A stretch of DNA of 64,000 nucleotides from Arthrobacter nitrophenolicus (GCF_000332815.1 NZ_AOFD01000016.1:1-64000); one strand, 5' to 3'; positions 40,050-52,655 are shown, counted from the first letter of the stretch. A program made the numbers and translations. The notes: generated by a model not told the origin, from the letters alone.

Positions 40050-41304
40050 CCAGCCTCTGACCGTATGGCTAAATCAGGACGCCGCGGCGATTGCCCGCGG
40101 ATGGGGACGGGGACTACGACCACGCGCGTTGGGTTCCCGCCTAGGCCGATGGTGCATCCTAAAACATGATGTCAGCGCCCTACACCTAGAGCTGGAACCG
40201 CTGACGATCGTCAACCAAAGGCAAGTCCTCTCGTAGGAGGTTGGGTGGATCCAGCGGCTTGACGGCGGACGCTGGCACAAAGCCGTCTACTTCGATGACG
40301 GTGCCCGGGTGTTACTGCCTCGAGGTTATCGTCTACGGGCTTTAGGGCACCGGGTGGCGAAACCAGGCAGTCCCGACCTATTTGGCAAGAGGAGTAGAGG
40401 AAGGCTCGAAGGGATTACCAACCTAAAGCCGAGTAGCCGGGCAGAACAGCAGCTCCATCGCCGCCTCTCCCTTCGGGTGGCAAGCCGCTGGCACGGCGCT
40501 TGTGCATCTTTTTACGATCCGCTGCCTTCAATCGGAAGCGGGAGCCGAATGCGCGGGCAGATTGCGTCCCGCGCCCGGAGTTTTCGGCTTACCGGGGAAG
40601 ACAAGGGACTGTTAGGGGCATGCGGCCCGACGGAAGCAGCGAGTTGCAGGCTGTAGCCGGCGAACTGGCAATCTCTTGGTTGCGAAAAGCGAGCCTCAGT
40701 TCCTGCTCCGACAATCTCGAAGCGATGCGAGGAGTCCTCCGGCCAGTCACGGCACCAGGGTCCGATTACAAGGCCGGAACACCTACGCTCGTAAACTGCC
40801 CGGGGAACGAGTGTTGCGCCAGCTTGAGCTCGTCGCCTCGGCAACCCGCATCCGCGCCCTGGAAGGAACCCACCGGCTCCACGCAACTGGGAACACTTCA
40901 ACGAGCGCCATGAAATGTCAGTCAAGGCCACACCGCAATCGCCCGCGAGCTCGCCGGCTGGTGCTGGTTACTGGCCGCACCACTCCAGCAAGGAGAACGC
41001 ATGAACCGCGGCCCGAGATGAACGTGCCGCCTAACGTGATCGAAGTCGGCGGTGGCAGCATCCTGAGCTAACCCGAGTTCCCGCTGTGAACCGACGTCCT
41101 CCAACGTGCTCGATTCTAGGCACGATATGCTCCAGCCGAACAAATCGTCATGGGGTACAACCCGCAATGTGAGCCTGACACTGCATTCGAAAACGACTCG
41201 CTCACGGCCCCCGCAGCATGACCGGCTGGCACAAAGATGAGCGGCTCCCGAAATCAAACCGGGCAGCCGCTCATCCATGCACTCTTGACAACCAGATCTA
41301 CACA
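40050..41304. other. Gene-poor stretch with a transposase scar
   Basis: About 1.25 kb between the paralogue pair and the nicotine-type cluster. Frames read in pieces only (for example WIQRLDGGRWHKAVYFDDGA near 40246) and no intact gene is supported. The stretch ends in a transposase tail (40926-41021), so it is probably insertion and decay debris marking a module border. Confidence 0.4.
40926..41021 (+). mobile_element. C-terminal scar of an IS110-like transposase
   Basis: The frame reads GHTAIARELAGWCWLLAAPL and ends at TGA 41019. The (A)IARELAG..W pattern is typical of the extreme C-terminus of IS110-type transposases. The 150 bases before it look like the same gene in broken frames. There are no ends or target repeats that I can define; the family call is tentative. 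Confidence 0.35.
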
Positions 41305-41919
41305 TCAGCGGGAGAGCTTGTCACTGTCCGGCTCCATATCGCCGATGTGTCCGGCGGTGCTTGTGGCGAGGACACGGGCCACGAAGGCGCCGTATTCGTC
41401 CATGTAGTGGCGCAGGAACTTCGCCGTGCGTTCATCCTTGACTTCGCCACCCTCCCCGAACATGTCGACGTCGTAGTGAACATAGGCTTCAGGGGAATTC
41501 AGCTGTGGTGCGTCTAGGAAGCTCAGGATGCTGCGGAAGGACGACTGCATCACTGCGGTGCCGATACTGCCGGGAGAAGTCCCAATAATTCCCGTGGGTT
41601 TACGGGCGAAGGAATTCGATCCCCATGGACGAGATCCCCAGTCGATAGCGTTTTTGAGGGCACCTGGAATGGAACGGTTGTACTCGGGAGACACGAAGAG
41701 GATCCCGTCGGACGCTTCGATAGCTTCCTTAAGGGCCAGGCCTTCCGGCGGAAAACCGGCGTCGTAGTCGTAGCTGTAAAGTGGGAGGTCCTTGATGGGG
41801 ATTTCGGTGAACTCGAGGTCCTCCGGGGCAAGCTTTATCAAAGCCTGCGAGAGAGCGCGGTTGATGGAATTGGTCGCGAGGCTCCCCACGAAATAGCCAA
41901 TTCTGTATTTTGCTGCCAA
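41305..41919 (-). CDS. nboR: NAD(P)H-dependent FMN reductase, nicotine blue oxidoreductase-like
   Basis: 204 residues, flavodoxin-like NADPH-dependent FMN reductase. The FMN phosphate loop is GSLATNSIN (12-20), and the family signature SPEYNRSIPGALKNAIDW lies at 77-94. In pAO1 an FMN-containing NAD(P)H:nicotine blue oxidoreductase belongs to the nicotine regulon and recycles the blue pigment made from trihydroxypyridine. The neighbouring genes make that role plausible here, but the family is broad and the assignment rests on context. Confidence 0.6.
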   Translation of the reverse strand: MAAKYRIGYFVGSLATNSINRALSQALIKLAPEDLEFTEIPIKDLPLYSYDYDAGFPPEGLALKEAIEASDGILFVSPEYNRSIPGALKNAIDWGSRPWGSNSFARKPTGIIGTSPGSIGTAVMQSSFRSILSFLDAPQLNSPEAYVHYDVDMFGEGGEVKDERTAKFLRHYMDEYGAFVARVLATSTAGHIGDMEPDSDKLSR

Positions 41920-42430
41920 AAGCCTAGTCCTTTCTTTTCTGATTACGGCCGGCGGCGACGTGTGCGACGCTGCGAGTTACGGCAGCGGAGTGGAACACGG
42001 CTCAGCCAACCGGTTCAGGAGCCCTGGATCAGAGAGCTCGGAGGGAGCCTGTTTCACACTTAAGCGGGTATGGGTCTATCTCGATAAAATTTCTCCGTTC
42101 ATGCAGTAACCCACCCGATCCAAGGGAGAAGATCCTGGACTTCCGGACCGCGATTTGCTGCGGGGGGCGCCGGGGACAAGGTAGGAGGGGCAGCGCTGCT
42201 GGGTTTTTCCACAGACAGGCAGGTACCAGCGGGCGCCAGAACTTCGAAGTGGAGCGAGCGATGGCTAGAGGCCGAGTGGCAAAACTTCGGGCTGAACACG
42301 TGGGACGGGTGTTTGTTCACGTCTAGACCTTCTATAGGACGGTGGATGTGGTGAGCGTCTTTCACTTTTAGCCAGGGTGGAACTCCCTTACGGCGCGCTC
42401 GGCCGCTGCACGCTTATCCCATTGCCTGGT
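41920..42430. other. Non-coding stretch between the FMN reductase and the cupin gene
   Basis: About 510 bases with no supported gene. It should contain the reductase promoter; no palindrome stands out. Confidence 0.35.
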
Positions 42431-44495
<2,065 letters not shown>

Positions 44496-44747
44496 ATGCC
44501 AGAGCACACAGGCTCATATAGCAAAATCATCACCGTGGATCACCGTGGCGACATGGAAGAACGCCTTACCGCAGCGGTCAGCGAGGCAGTGGCGCATGCG
44601 CTACGAACGTCAGACCACCACGGGATTGTTGTCACGCGTCACGACCAAAGAACGTTTAGTGTCCGTCTTTCTACGAAGATAGCGCCAGGGACGACGGTGG
44701 AGCGCGACCTCTGGAGAAGCGACGTTGGATGTCGACCGACTATCTAA
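44496..44747 (+). CDS. Small hypothetical protein
   Basis: 83 residues from ATG 44496. It starts MPEHTGSYSKIITVDHRGDM and includes AVSEAVAHALRTSDHHGIVV and VRLSTKIAPGTTVERDLW, an alternating helix-strand pattern that reads like a genuine small alpha/beta protein. AAGGA lies about ten bases upstream. I have no family name for it. It leads into the sad gene 190 bases later and may be in the same transcript. Confidence 0.5.
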   Translation: MPEHTGSYSKIITVDHRGDMEERLTAAVSEAVAHALRTSDHHGIVVTRHDQRTFSVRLSTKIAPGTTVERDLWRSDVGCRPTI

Positions 44748-44935
44748 GGCTGGAACTCTGTACTTCGGGCTGAAAAGTTCTTTCGCCGGCATTCATGCGA
44801 CTCCGCCTGTCACAGCTTCGCCTGATCGTTGGCGACCGACCCGGGCTTTCTTTAGCAGAACTCTTACTCGCCCCCAACTTGCAGTGCCCCTGCGGCGCAG
44901 TCAGTCGCTACAAATCAAATCTCCGAGGACTACAA

Positions 44936-46441
44936 ATGACAGTTGAATCGGCTGTGTTGCCTGCCACTCCCCTAGAGCGCGAGGCGTCTCTGCTCGCGTC
45001 CGTGCCCACCGGCCTGCTGGTTGGTGGCCAGTGGGTGGATGCGTCCGACGGCGGAACGTTTGACGTGCGTGATCCTGCTACTGGTGAGGTACTTGCCACC
45101 CTAGCTTCGGCCACGAGCGAGGATGCGGTCGCCGCCCTGGAGGCAGCTTGCGCGGCGCAAGCCTCATGGGCGCGCACTGCTCCCCGGGTGCGCGCCGAGA
45201 TATTGCGCCGTGCATTCGACCTGGTAACAGCGCGGTCGGAGGACTTCGCGCTGTTGATGACGTTGGAGATGGGCAAACCATTGGCTGAGGCCCGGGGCGA
45301 GGTTGCCTATGGGGCTGAGTTTCTGAGGTGGTTCTCGGAAGAAACCGTGCGAAATTACGGCCGATTCCTCACCACCCCCGAGGGCAAAAACAGGATTCTT
45401 GTCCAGCACAAACCCGTAGGCCCCTGCCTGCTGATAACTCCCTGGAATTTCCCCCTTGCGATGGCTACTCGCAAGGTTGCTCCCGCAGTCGCCGCTGGCT
45501 GCACGATGGTCCTTAAACCAGCCAAGCTGACACCGCTGACTTCGCAGCTATTTGCCCAGACGATGATGGAGGCCGGCCTTCCGGCCGGGGTTCTGAACGT
45601 CGTTTCGTCATCCTCGGCGTCGGGGATATCCGGGCCGCTGCTGAAAGATTCCCGCCTGCGGAAAGTCTCCTTCACAGGATCCACACCCGTCGGCAAGCGC
45701 CTGATGACAGAGGCTTCGCGACATGTCCTGCGGACTTCAATGGAATTGGGCGGAAATGCTCCGTTCATCGTGTTTGAAGATGCAGATCTGGACAAAGCTG
45801 TAGAAGGGGCAATAGCGGCTAAGATGCGGAATATGGGCGAGGCCTGCACCGCGGCCAACCGGTTCCTCGTTCAAGAATCCGTGGCGCAGGAATTCACCCG
45901 GAAATTCGCAGCCGCGATGGGCGCCCTCGCCACGGGCCGCGGTACCGACCCTGCCAGTCAGGTCGGCCCGCTGATTGACGACAGTGCTCGCGACGACGTC
46001 CACGCCCTGGTCAGGGACGCAATCGATGCCGGAGCCGTTGCCCTCGTCGGGGGTGCCCACGTGGACGGGCCAGGCTACTTCTACCAGCCCACAGTTCTCG
46101 CCGACGTTCCCAATAATGCGGAGATCCTCAACCAGGAAATCTTCGGTCCCGTCGCCCCTGTCACCACGTTTAGCACCGAACAGGACGCCATCCAACTGGC
46201 CAACGCCTCGGAATACGGGCTTGCGGCCTACCTCTACAGCCGCGACTTCAATCGACTCCTCCGGGTGGCAGAGCAGATCGAGTTCGGCATGGTTGGGTTC
46301 AACGCGGGCATCATCTCCAACGCCGCCGCCCCTTTCGGCGGCGTCAAACAATCAGGCCTAGGCCGCGAAGGCGGGTCTGAAGGCATCGCCGAATACACCA
46401 CCACCCAATACGTCGGCATCGCCGACCCCTATGAGAACTGA
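44936..46441 (+). CDS. sad: Succinate-semialdehyde dehydrogenase family protein
   Basis: 501 residues from ATG 44936. Catalytic residues are Glu270 in MELGGNAPF and Cys304 in GEACTAANR; the NAD site includes the TPWNFPLAMATRK and FTGSTPVGK blocks. The GEACTAANR form is typical of GabD-type semialdehyde dehydrogenases. It oxidises succinate semialdehyde to succinate, feeding the TCA cycle. It lies across a divergent promoter from mao, whose product it would use, as in the pAO1 pathway. A longer reading frame from 44795 lacks a ribosome binding site. Confidence 0.85.
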   Translation: MTVESAVLPATPLEREASLLASVPTGLLVGGQWVDASDGGTFDVRDPATGEVLATLASATSEDAVAALEAACAAQASWARTAPRVRAEILRRAFDLVTARSEDFALLMTLEMGKPLAEARGEVAYGAEFLRWFSEETVRNYGRFLTTPEGKNRILVQHKPVGPCLLITPWNFPLAMATRKVAPAVAAGCTMVLKPAKLTPLTSQLFAQTMMEAGLPAGVLNVVSSSSASGISGPLLKDSRLRKVSFTGSTPVGKRLMTEASRHVLRTSMELGGNAPFIVFEDADLDKAVEGAIAAKMRNMGEACTAANRFLVQESVAQEFTRKFAAAMGALATGRGTDPASQVGPLIDDSARDDVHALVRDAIDAGAVALVGGAHVDGPGYFYQPTVLADVPNNAEILNQEIFGPVAPVTTFSTEQDAIQLANASEYGLAAYLYSRDFNRLLRVAEQIEFGMVGFNAGIISNAAAPFGGVKQSGLGREGGSEGIAEYTTTQYVGIADPYEN

Positions 46442-46481
46442 ATTACTGGTCGGGGTTACGTGCCAACTGAACGAGTGAATA

Positions 46482-47218
46482 ATGCGACTTGCTAGGATAC
46501 AAACGACCAGAGGACCTCAGCATGCGGTATTGCGGAACGGGGACTGGCACCACCTGGAAGACCCGTTTGCCGAGGTACTATCCTTCACTGGGCAAGTGAC
46601 GCCAGCGGAAGAGGCGAAGCTACTCGTTCCGGTTAGGCCCTCCGTCCTCATCGGGCTGAGCCACAACCGCCCCGGTAATAAGCATCCGCTTCCCGTACAG
46701 GCCTGGCACAAATCCGTACATACCTTGGCGAACCCGGAAGACAACGTTAAGTTGACTCAGGACGTCGGTGTAGTGCACGTGGAGGGAGAGCTGGCAGTTG
46801 TTATGCGCAAACGGGCTACCGGTCTCACCGCCGAAGACGCGACGGATCATGTGCTGGGTTACACGGTCGCGAATGATGTTACAAACGCCGACCAAGGACT
46901 TATAGACGAAAAGCTTTTCCAAGCCAAAGCCGGCATTAATTACACACCTCTTGGACCCTGGATTGAGACCGAAATTAAGGATCCTGAAAAGGTCAGCATC
47001 ACGGTGAACGTGAACGGCCATGTTAGGGCCGAGTCCGGGTCATTCAACCTCCCCACGAGCGTTGTCGACTGTCTGGTGTACGTCACCCGCTGGACGACTC
47101 TTGAGCCTGGTGACATCGTTATGACGGGGCCCCGGGTACCTTCGCAGCTGTTATCCCCGGAGACTGCGTGCAAATCAGTCTCGGGGGAATAGGTACTTTA
47201 ACTAACTCCATCGTGTAA
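46482..47218 (+). CDS. Fumarylacetoacetate hydrolase family protein, one-base frameshift
   Basis: About 245 residues. The FAH-type metal site is visible in VHVEGELAVVMRKRA, and the family block DHVLGYTVANDVTNAD is well kept. The plain frame stops at 47192 after MTGPRVPSQ; adding one G to the run near 47128 gives MTGAPGTFAAVIPGDCVQIS, the normal FAH ending, with stop TAA 47216-47218. These enzymes hydrolyse, hydrate or decarboxylate acylpyruvate-like compounds. It follows sad by 40 bases, so probably one operon; its substrate in this pathway is unknown. Confidence 0.8.
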
Positions 47219-47359
47219 GCACTGCGATGAAGACCCCTTATAAGGGGTCAGCCACAATTTTCTAAGAGGCTAAAGCCCTGGCCTTTGGCCCCGATCTGCA
47301 AGGTGCCCGAGCAGTACGATGTGCTTTGGGTGGAGCACCGGGCCTTACTTTTCCTAGAG

Positions 47360-47403
47360 TTCGTCATAGCGAGGGAGCCCCGGCGCTCCCTCGCTATGAC
47401 GAA
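47360..47403. terminator. Perfect 19-bp stem hairpin
   Basis: TTCGTCATAGCGAGGGAGC paired perfectly with its complement around a CCCGGC loop. It lies 140 bases after the FAH gene and beside the SMR remnant. It could be a bidirectional terminator; the AT-containing, perfectly symmetric stem is unusual for this genome and could equally be an element-derived repeat. Confidence 0.6.
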
Positions 47404-47716
47404 GACGCGGAGCAATTTCAATGCTCCCAAGCACCGCAACGATGGCCGCGACTCTCGCCCAGGTGACTTCCTCTTCCATGATCGTGCCAGCAAAGGCAAC
47501 GGCTACTGTGCCTAGACCAGAGCATGTGGCGTAAGCGACGCCTAGAGCTACCGACCTGAAGCCTCGACCAAGCATGAAGGTAGGCCTCAACCATCTGGCC
47601 ACGTCTTTTCCTGGCAATCGTTGCGGAAGCAGCCGCCACCGGCCTGCTCGCATAACCAAACGATCCAGGAAACCCGAGATTGCGACAGTCACCGCCGTAG
47701 AAGATACGGTTTTCAC
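47404..47716 (-). pseudogene. Remnant of a small multidrug resistance (SMR) pump gene, nepA/nepB-like
   Basis: The readable part is ALGVAYATCSGLGTVAVAFA followed by EEEVTWARVAAIVAVLGSIE, the third and fourth helices of an SMR protein (family pattern GVAYA.W.G.G.V). The first half is scrambled over two frames and the usual M..W...A...E...T first helix with its essential glutamate is not found. In pAO1 the SMR pair NepA/NepB exports methylamine during nicotine breakdown. A dead copy at the equivalent place, between sad/FAH and folD, suggests that this pump was lost. Confidence 0.6.
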
Positions 47717-47788
47717 CCACGCATACCCTTGACCTCACCGGGCCGTTAGGGGGAACTGTAAACGAAGAGTAGTCGTGGCAGCGCGTCG

Positions 47789-48715
47789 CTACGCAAGTAA
47801 AAGGTCCCGCTCGGCCGTCTCAACGACATTCGCCAGAAGCATCGCCCGGGTCATGGGGCCAACACCGCCAGGGTTGGGTGAGATCCAGGCGGCCACGTGC
47901 ATAGCGTCGGCAGCGACGTCTCCTTGGAGGACGGCTTTGCCGGTGCTGGCCTCGGTTATCCGTGACACTCCGACGTCTAAGACTATTGACCCCGGTTTGA
48001 GGTGTTTGCCTTGCACGATGCCCGGTACACCGGCCGCGGCCACGACAACATCTGCGCGCTTTAGCAACTTAGGAAGATCAACCGATCCGGTATGCGCTAA
48101 AGTGACGGTCGCGTTGATGGTGCGCCGTGTAAGCAGCAGCCCCAAGGGTCGACCAACTGTGACTCCGCGACCGACGACAAGCACCTCCAAACCGTTGAGA
48201 GTGATGCCGTGTCGGGTTAGCAGCTCGACTATCGCGTTTGGAGTGCAGGGCAGCGGAGAGCTGAGATCGCCGCTGACGTTGAGTGCAAGTCTTCCAAGGT
48301 TGATCGGATGTAGTCCGTCAGCATCTTTTTGAGGGGATATTTTCTCCAGGACAGCGTTTTGGTCGATGTGTGGGGGCAGCGGCAGCTGCACTATGTAGCC
48401 TGTGGTTCTAGTGTCTCCATTCAGCTCTTCCAGAACGCTCTCTAATTCCTGCTGAGAAATTGTCGAGGGTAGATCCCGACGAATGGATTCAATCCCCACT
48501 TCCGCACAATCTCTATGCTTCCCGGCCACATAAGAATGGCTTGCAGGGTCATCACCAACGAGAACTGTTCCCAAGCCAACTGTCTTGCCACGGCGCTTCA
48601 AAGCTGTAACTCGATCTGCGAGTTCGGTTTTCACGGCATCAGCGGTTGCCTTGCCATCCAGGATGTTGTCGACGTTCTCCGGGGGACCCGGTATCTGCAT
48701 GACGCTGTTAGTCAT
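47789..48715 (-). CDS. folD: Methylenetetrahydrofolate dehydrogenase/cyclohydrolase
   Basis: 308 residues. Substrate and folate blocks: [19 protein letters not shown] (catalytic lysine in YVAGK), [12 protein letters not shown], and the NADP-binding [16 protein letters not shown]; the end [14 protein letters not shown] is intact. It oxidises 5,10-methylene-THF to 10-formyl-THF, taking the one-carbon unit made by MabO. It is an extra, pathway-specific copy, and the gene order purU-mabO-folD on one strand is the same as in pAO1. Confidence 0.93.
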   Translation of the reverse strand: MTNSVMQIPGPPENVDNILDGKATADAVKTELADRVTALKRRGKTVGLGTVLVGDDPASHSYVAGKHRDCAEVGIESIRRDLPSTISQQELESVLEELNGDTRTTGYIVQLPLPPHIDQNAVLEKISPQKDADGLHPINLGRLALNVSGDLSSPLPCTPNAIVELLTRHGITLNGLEVLVVGRGVTVGRPLGLLLTRRTINATVTLAHTGSVDLPKLLKRADVVVAAAGVPGIVQGKHLKPGSIVLDVGVSRITEASTGKAVLQGDVAADAMHVAAWISPNPGGVGPMTRAMLLANVVETAERDLLLA

Positions 48716-48809
48716 AGGCCTTCCTTGTGGTGCTCGTTCCTGGCTCTCGCCCGTGCAGAGACGACCTAAGTCGTTGTCTGAGCCAGTGGGGGTCTATGGG
48801 ACGTGGCTC

Positions 48810-51295
48810 CTAACCGCGGAGCCGTTCGCCCTTGGGATCGTAAAAGGGCCGCCGGGAGACCTTTGCAGGGTATAGCCGCCCTTTACACCGGACTTCGAAG
48901 TCTCCCGAGAGGTCTACATCAGGTTCAATAGCTGCAATTCCGACTGCGCTTCCCAGCGTGTGGCCGTAGCTGCCGCTCGTCATGCGTCCGACGGGTTGGC
49001 CGTTGCAGTAGACCGTCTCGTCATGTACGAACACCGGTTCAGGATCTTCCAGCGCCACATACACTGTTCGATGAGCGGGCGCTGCGGGGTCGAGCTTGAG
49101 GAGGGCGTCTTTGCCTACGAAGCCTCCTGGTTTGTCCATGGAGATTGTAAAACGAAGGCCTGCCGAATAGGGATCGTCGATGGGCCCGATGTCGTGACCC
49201 AGGTGCCGGAATCCTTTCTCGCTGCGCAGTGAATCCAAGGCGTGGTATCCGGCCAACTTGACTCCCAGATCCTGCCCCGCCTCCCACAGTGCATCGAGGA
49301 CGTTTGTAGCTATGTCGGCACTCGGATACAACTCATAGCCCAATTCGCCTACGAAGCTCACGCGCAGACTGTAGGCATAGCCCTCTGCAATTTCTACCGT
49401 GCGTCCGTGGGTGTATTTCTGTGCATCGTCGGACCAGTCTTCCGGTGAAACCCTGCTAAGAAGTTCTCGGCTTTTCGGTCCCATGACTCCGATTGTGGCC
49501 AGGGCCGCAGTGCAGTCGAACACTACCGCCGCTTTGCCCCGAGCTATTCGGTTGAGGTACGCTGCGGTCTTTTGCTGCGTAAACGATGGGGTAACGACTA
49601 AGAACCGGTCCGGGCCGAGACGAGTGATGGTTCCGTCTAGTTCGATCCCCGCTCGCTCATTCAAGAAGAGGGTATAGACCGCTTTGTCGGTTTCAACGTC
49701 GATGTCTGCTGTTGCGGCCGTCTGACACACTTCAAGGGCGTCAGGGCCGGCAACTTCGAACTTTGCGAATGGACTCAGATCGAAAAGGACCACACCCTCA
49801 CGTGCCGCTTTATGTTCCTCGGCGACACGGTCGAACCAAGTCGGGCGTCCATAGCTGTAGTCATAGGTGGGAGATGTTCCGGGGCCCCGTACCAGTTCGC
49901 CCGCTCCCCACCGTTAACTTCACCAAAGCAGGCACCGAGCTCAGCCAGGCGCCCGTGAAGGGGCGTTCGACGGACGTTGCGGCCCGTCTCCATCTGCAAG
50001 TTCGGCCAGTGCATTGCGTAAAGCCGTCCAAGGCCCTCCTTGGTTCGGGCCTTGAGATACTTGCGGTTGTTTTGATGTCCGGAAAAGCGCTGCACATCGA
50101 CCGAGGATGAGTCAAAACCGGGAGTTCCTGAAATGACCCACTCAGCCAATTCCTTACCGATGCCGGGAGCAAAAATGATTCCCTGGGAGTTGAAGCCTGC
50201 TGCCACGAACAGATTGGAAAGTTCGGAGGTTTCACCCACGGCAAAATTGGCATCCGGGGTGAAGCTTTCCGGGGCATTCAGGAATCGGTCGAATCCCGCT
50301 GAAGAAAGTGCCGGTACTACCCCTTCGGCCTTCGCCCTAATCGGAGCGAAGTGTTCCCACTCCGGCTCGAACTCTGCAAAGCCGTTGGAAGGAACTTCCT
50401 CAAGCGCGCGTGGAAGCCCGTCAGGCTCGAATGCGCCGACCAAGAGCCTCCCGGCCTCGTGCCGGATGTAATAGCTGTTGTCTAGATCCCTGTACACGGG
50501 CAATTCAGGCACAGCCCCGGAAATTTCTGCAGATCGGACGTGGATGTGCTCGGCGGCGTATAAGGGTACCTTCACACCGGCGGTGGCCGCGAGATCACGG
50601 GTCCACAAGCCGCACGCCAGAATCACCCGATCGCAGTGCACGATTCCTTGATCGGTGAGCACGCCGACGACGAGATCGCCTTGACGAAGTATCTTGAGGA
50701 CAGCAACGTTTTCGCGTATCTGGGTCCCAAAGCTATGGGCGAGTTTAGCGAGAGCCACTGTTGCATGTCCGGGGTTGATGTGACCATCGTCAGGCAGCAG
50801 GAGTGCTCCGGCAACCCCTGAGTAGGTTGCGAGAGGCCACAATTCCTTGTATCGGTCCTCAGTTAGCCATTCCGTTCTTACGCCCTGCTGGTCGGCCACG
50901 TCCTTTGCATACAGAAGTTCATCAACGCGTCCGGCGGTTCGTGCAACGCTAAGGGACCCGCAACGCTGAAATGATACGTCCAGCCCGGACATTTGCTCGA
51001 GCTGACCATAAAAGTCCAAACCGTACTTGGCCAGCTTTGTCATCGTCGTGGTACCGCGGGCTCCAGTGACCAAGCCTGCGGCGTGCCAAGAGGTGCCGCT
51101 GCCTAGGACGTTACTCTCCAAAAGTAATGTGTCGTTCTCACCTGCAACTGAAAGGTGATAGGCAATGCTGGCACCGATAATTCCGCCGCCGATTACGATT
51201 GTCCGCACATGCGTCGGCAAGGGATCATGGGAAGTATCTGTAAACATGTTGGCGCTTACGGTGCGGTCGACAAGCCTGTCCATCGGGGGCCTCAT
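48810..51295 (-). CDS. mabO: Gamma-N-methylaminobutyrate/dimethylglycine oxidase-type enzyme, one-base frameshift
   Basis: About 828 residues in two domains. The N-terminal half is a FAD oxidase: VIGGGIIGASIAYHL (34-48) and SGTSWHAAGLV, where His71 would carry covalent FAD. The C-terminal half is a GCV_T-type folate domain (YDYSYGRPTWFDRV, then GVMGPKSRELLSRV and FVGELGYELYPSAD), which captures formaldehyde on THF. One C is missing near 49863, splitting it into two frames. The pAO1 MabO demethylates gamma-N-methylaminobutyrate and has this size and layout; dimethylglycine or sarcosine are alternative substrates. The start could be 51295 or 51247. Confidence 0.85.
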
Positions 51296-51339
51296 TTCTG
51301 CTCAGGTCGCTGCCAGACCCTGGGCAAGTGGTTGTTGTG

Positions 51340-52203
51340 CTAGTTGAAAACGACGGTGCGGTGGCCGTTTAACAGGATCCGCTGCTCTGCGTGCCATTGA
51401 ACAGCGCGAGACAGTGCAAGCCGCTCTGCGTCCTGGCCTGTCACTGCAAGTTGAGCTGGACTGTAGTCATGTCCAACGCGGAGAACTTCCTGCTCAATGA
51501 TTGGTCCCTCGTCCAGTTCGGCGGTGACGTAGTGCGCCGTCGCTCCAACGAGTTTCACTCCCCGTTCAAATGCCTGGTGGTAAGGTTTGGCGCCCTTAAA
51601 TCCTGGAAGGAAGGAGTGATGGATGTTGATGGCCTTGCCTACAAGTTCGCGGCAAAGATCGTCGCTGAGCACCTGCATATACCGGGCTAGAACGGTCAAA
51701 TCCACCTGATGTTCTGCAAGGAGAGCGAGTAGCTTCTCCTCTGCTTCCCTCTTAGTTTCAGGTGTCACCGGAATGTGAAAGAAGGGAATGCCATGGGCGT
51801 CTGCAACTGGTTGAAGGGTCGTATGGTTCGAGGCGATGAAGGGAAAGTCAACCCTAAGTTGCCCTGAGCGCCACCGGAAGAGCAGGTCGTTGAGGCAATG
51901 CTCGGCTTTAGAAACCAGCAGTGCAACCTTGGGCCGGTCGGCGGCGTCGACCAACGTCCACTCCATTCCGAACGTGGAGGCCATTGCTTGAAACGCCTTT
52001 TTCAGATCGCCAACGGATACGGCTGCTGGGCAAGAGACGTGCACGCGCATGAAGAACCTCTGTTCGGCGGCATCGTCGAACTGCTGACTGGCAAGAATAT
52101 TGCAGCCATGGGATACCAAGAAACCGGAGACAGCGTGAACAATTCCGATTCTGTCTCTGCAACTGAGTGAAAGAATCACTTGGCGGAATTGGGCGTTTTC
52201 CAT
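51340..52203 (-). CDS. purU: Formyltetrahydrofolate deformylase
   Basis: 287 residues from ATG 52203, preceded by AGGAG. An N-terminal ACT domain (LSLSCRDRIGIVHAVSGFLV...) is followed by the formyltransferase-fold hydrolase with SNHTTLQPVADAHGIPFFHI, the catalytic region NIHHSFLPGFKGAKPYHQA, and AHYVTAELDEGPIIEQ. It hydrolyses 10-formyl-THF to formate and THF, so methyl groups released by MabO can leave the folate pool. First gene of the purU-mabO-folD unit; 44 bases separate it from mabO. Confidence 0.93.
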   Translation of the reverse strand: MENAQFRQVILSLSCRDRIGIVHAVSGFLVSHGCNILASQQFDDAAEQRFFMRVHVSCPAAVSVGDLKKAFQAMASTFGMEWTLVDAADRPKVALLVSKAEHCLNDLLFRWRSGQLRVDFPFIASNHTTLQPVADAHGIPFFHIPVTPETKREAEEKLLALLAEHQVDLTVLARYMQVLSDDLCRELVGKAINIHHSFLPGFKGAKPYHQAFERGVKLVGATAHYVTAELDEGPIIEQEVLRVGHDYSPAQLAVTGQDAERLALSRAVQWHAEQRILLNGHRTVVFN

Positions 52204-52347
52204 GGGACTCCTAGGGGAGATTCGTACGTTGGGGTGCCCTTGCGAGGAGAAGGGTTCGAGCAGTGCCCATAGGCCTACGCCTGCCAGCTGCACCTGCATC
52301 CTACGTTGACCATACGGGCCTAAAGCAGCCCTCGCCATGCTCAATTT

Positions 52348-52373
52348 GTACGAAAAAATCAGCGTTTTCATAC
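52348..52373. promoter_or_regulatory. Palindrome upstream of purU, candidate activator site
   Basis: GTACGAAAA-N8-TTTTCATAC, about 145 bases before the purU start. In pAO1 the purU-mabO-folD promoter is controlled by PmfR through inverted repeats; this is the best such repeat in the region. One arm recurs before mao (44155). Confidence 0.5.
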
Positions 52374-52655
52374 CGCAGTGCGGTGACGGGACGCATGCCT
52401 TACTGTATCCGTGACTCGCCGGTGTAGCTGCCTGGAACGTGTAAGACGGCCTATGCGAGTAGTGCAGCCGCTGCCCGAGCAAATCCGATTTCAACACAGC
52501 AATAACCGCCTGAACCGCCGGCCTAATGCGGCATTGTTGGCTGCTCTTTGGCCAAGTGACCACCTCCGCCAACGGGTGGCCTAGCCCGGAGACGCGCAGA
52601 CACCAACGGGGTCGCCATATTGGAGGACTTCAGATCTTTGTGAACCGGCTTTATA

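Noticed and set aside
42099..42365. An 88-residue reverse frame upstream of the FMN reductase
   Set aside because: Composition is irregular, no ribosome binding site, no family resemblance.
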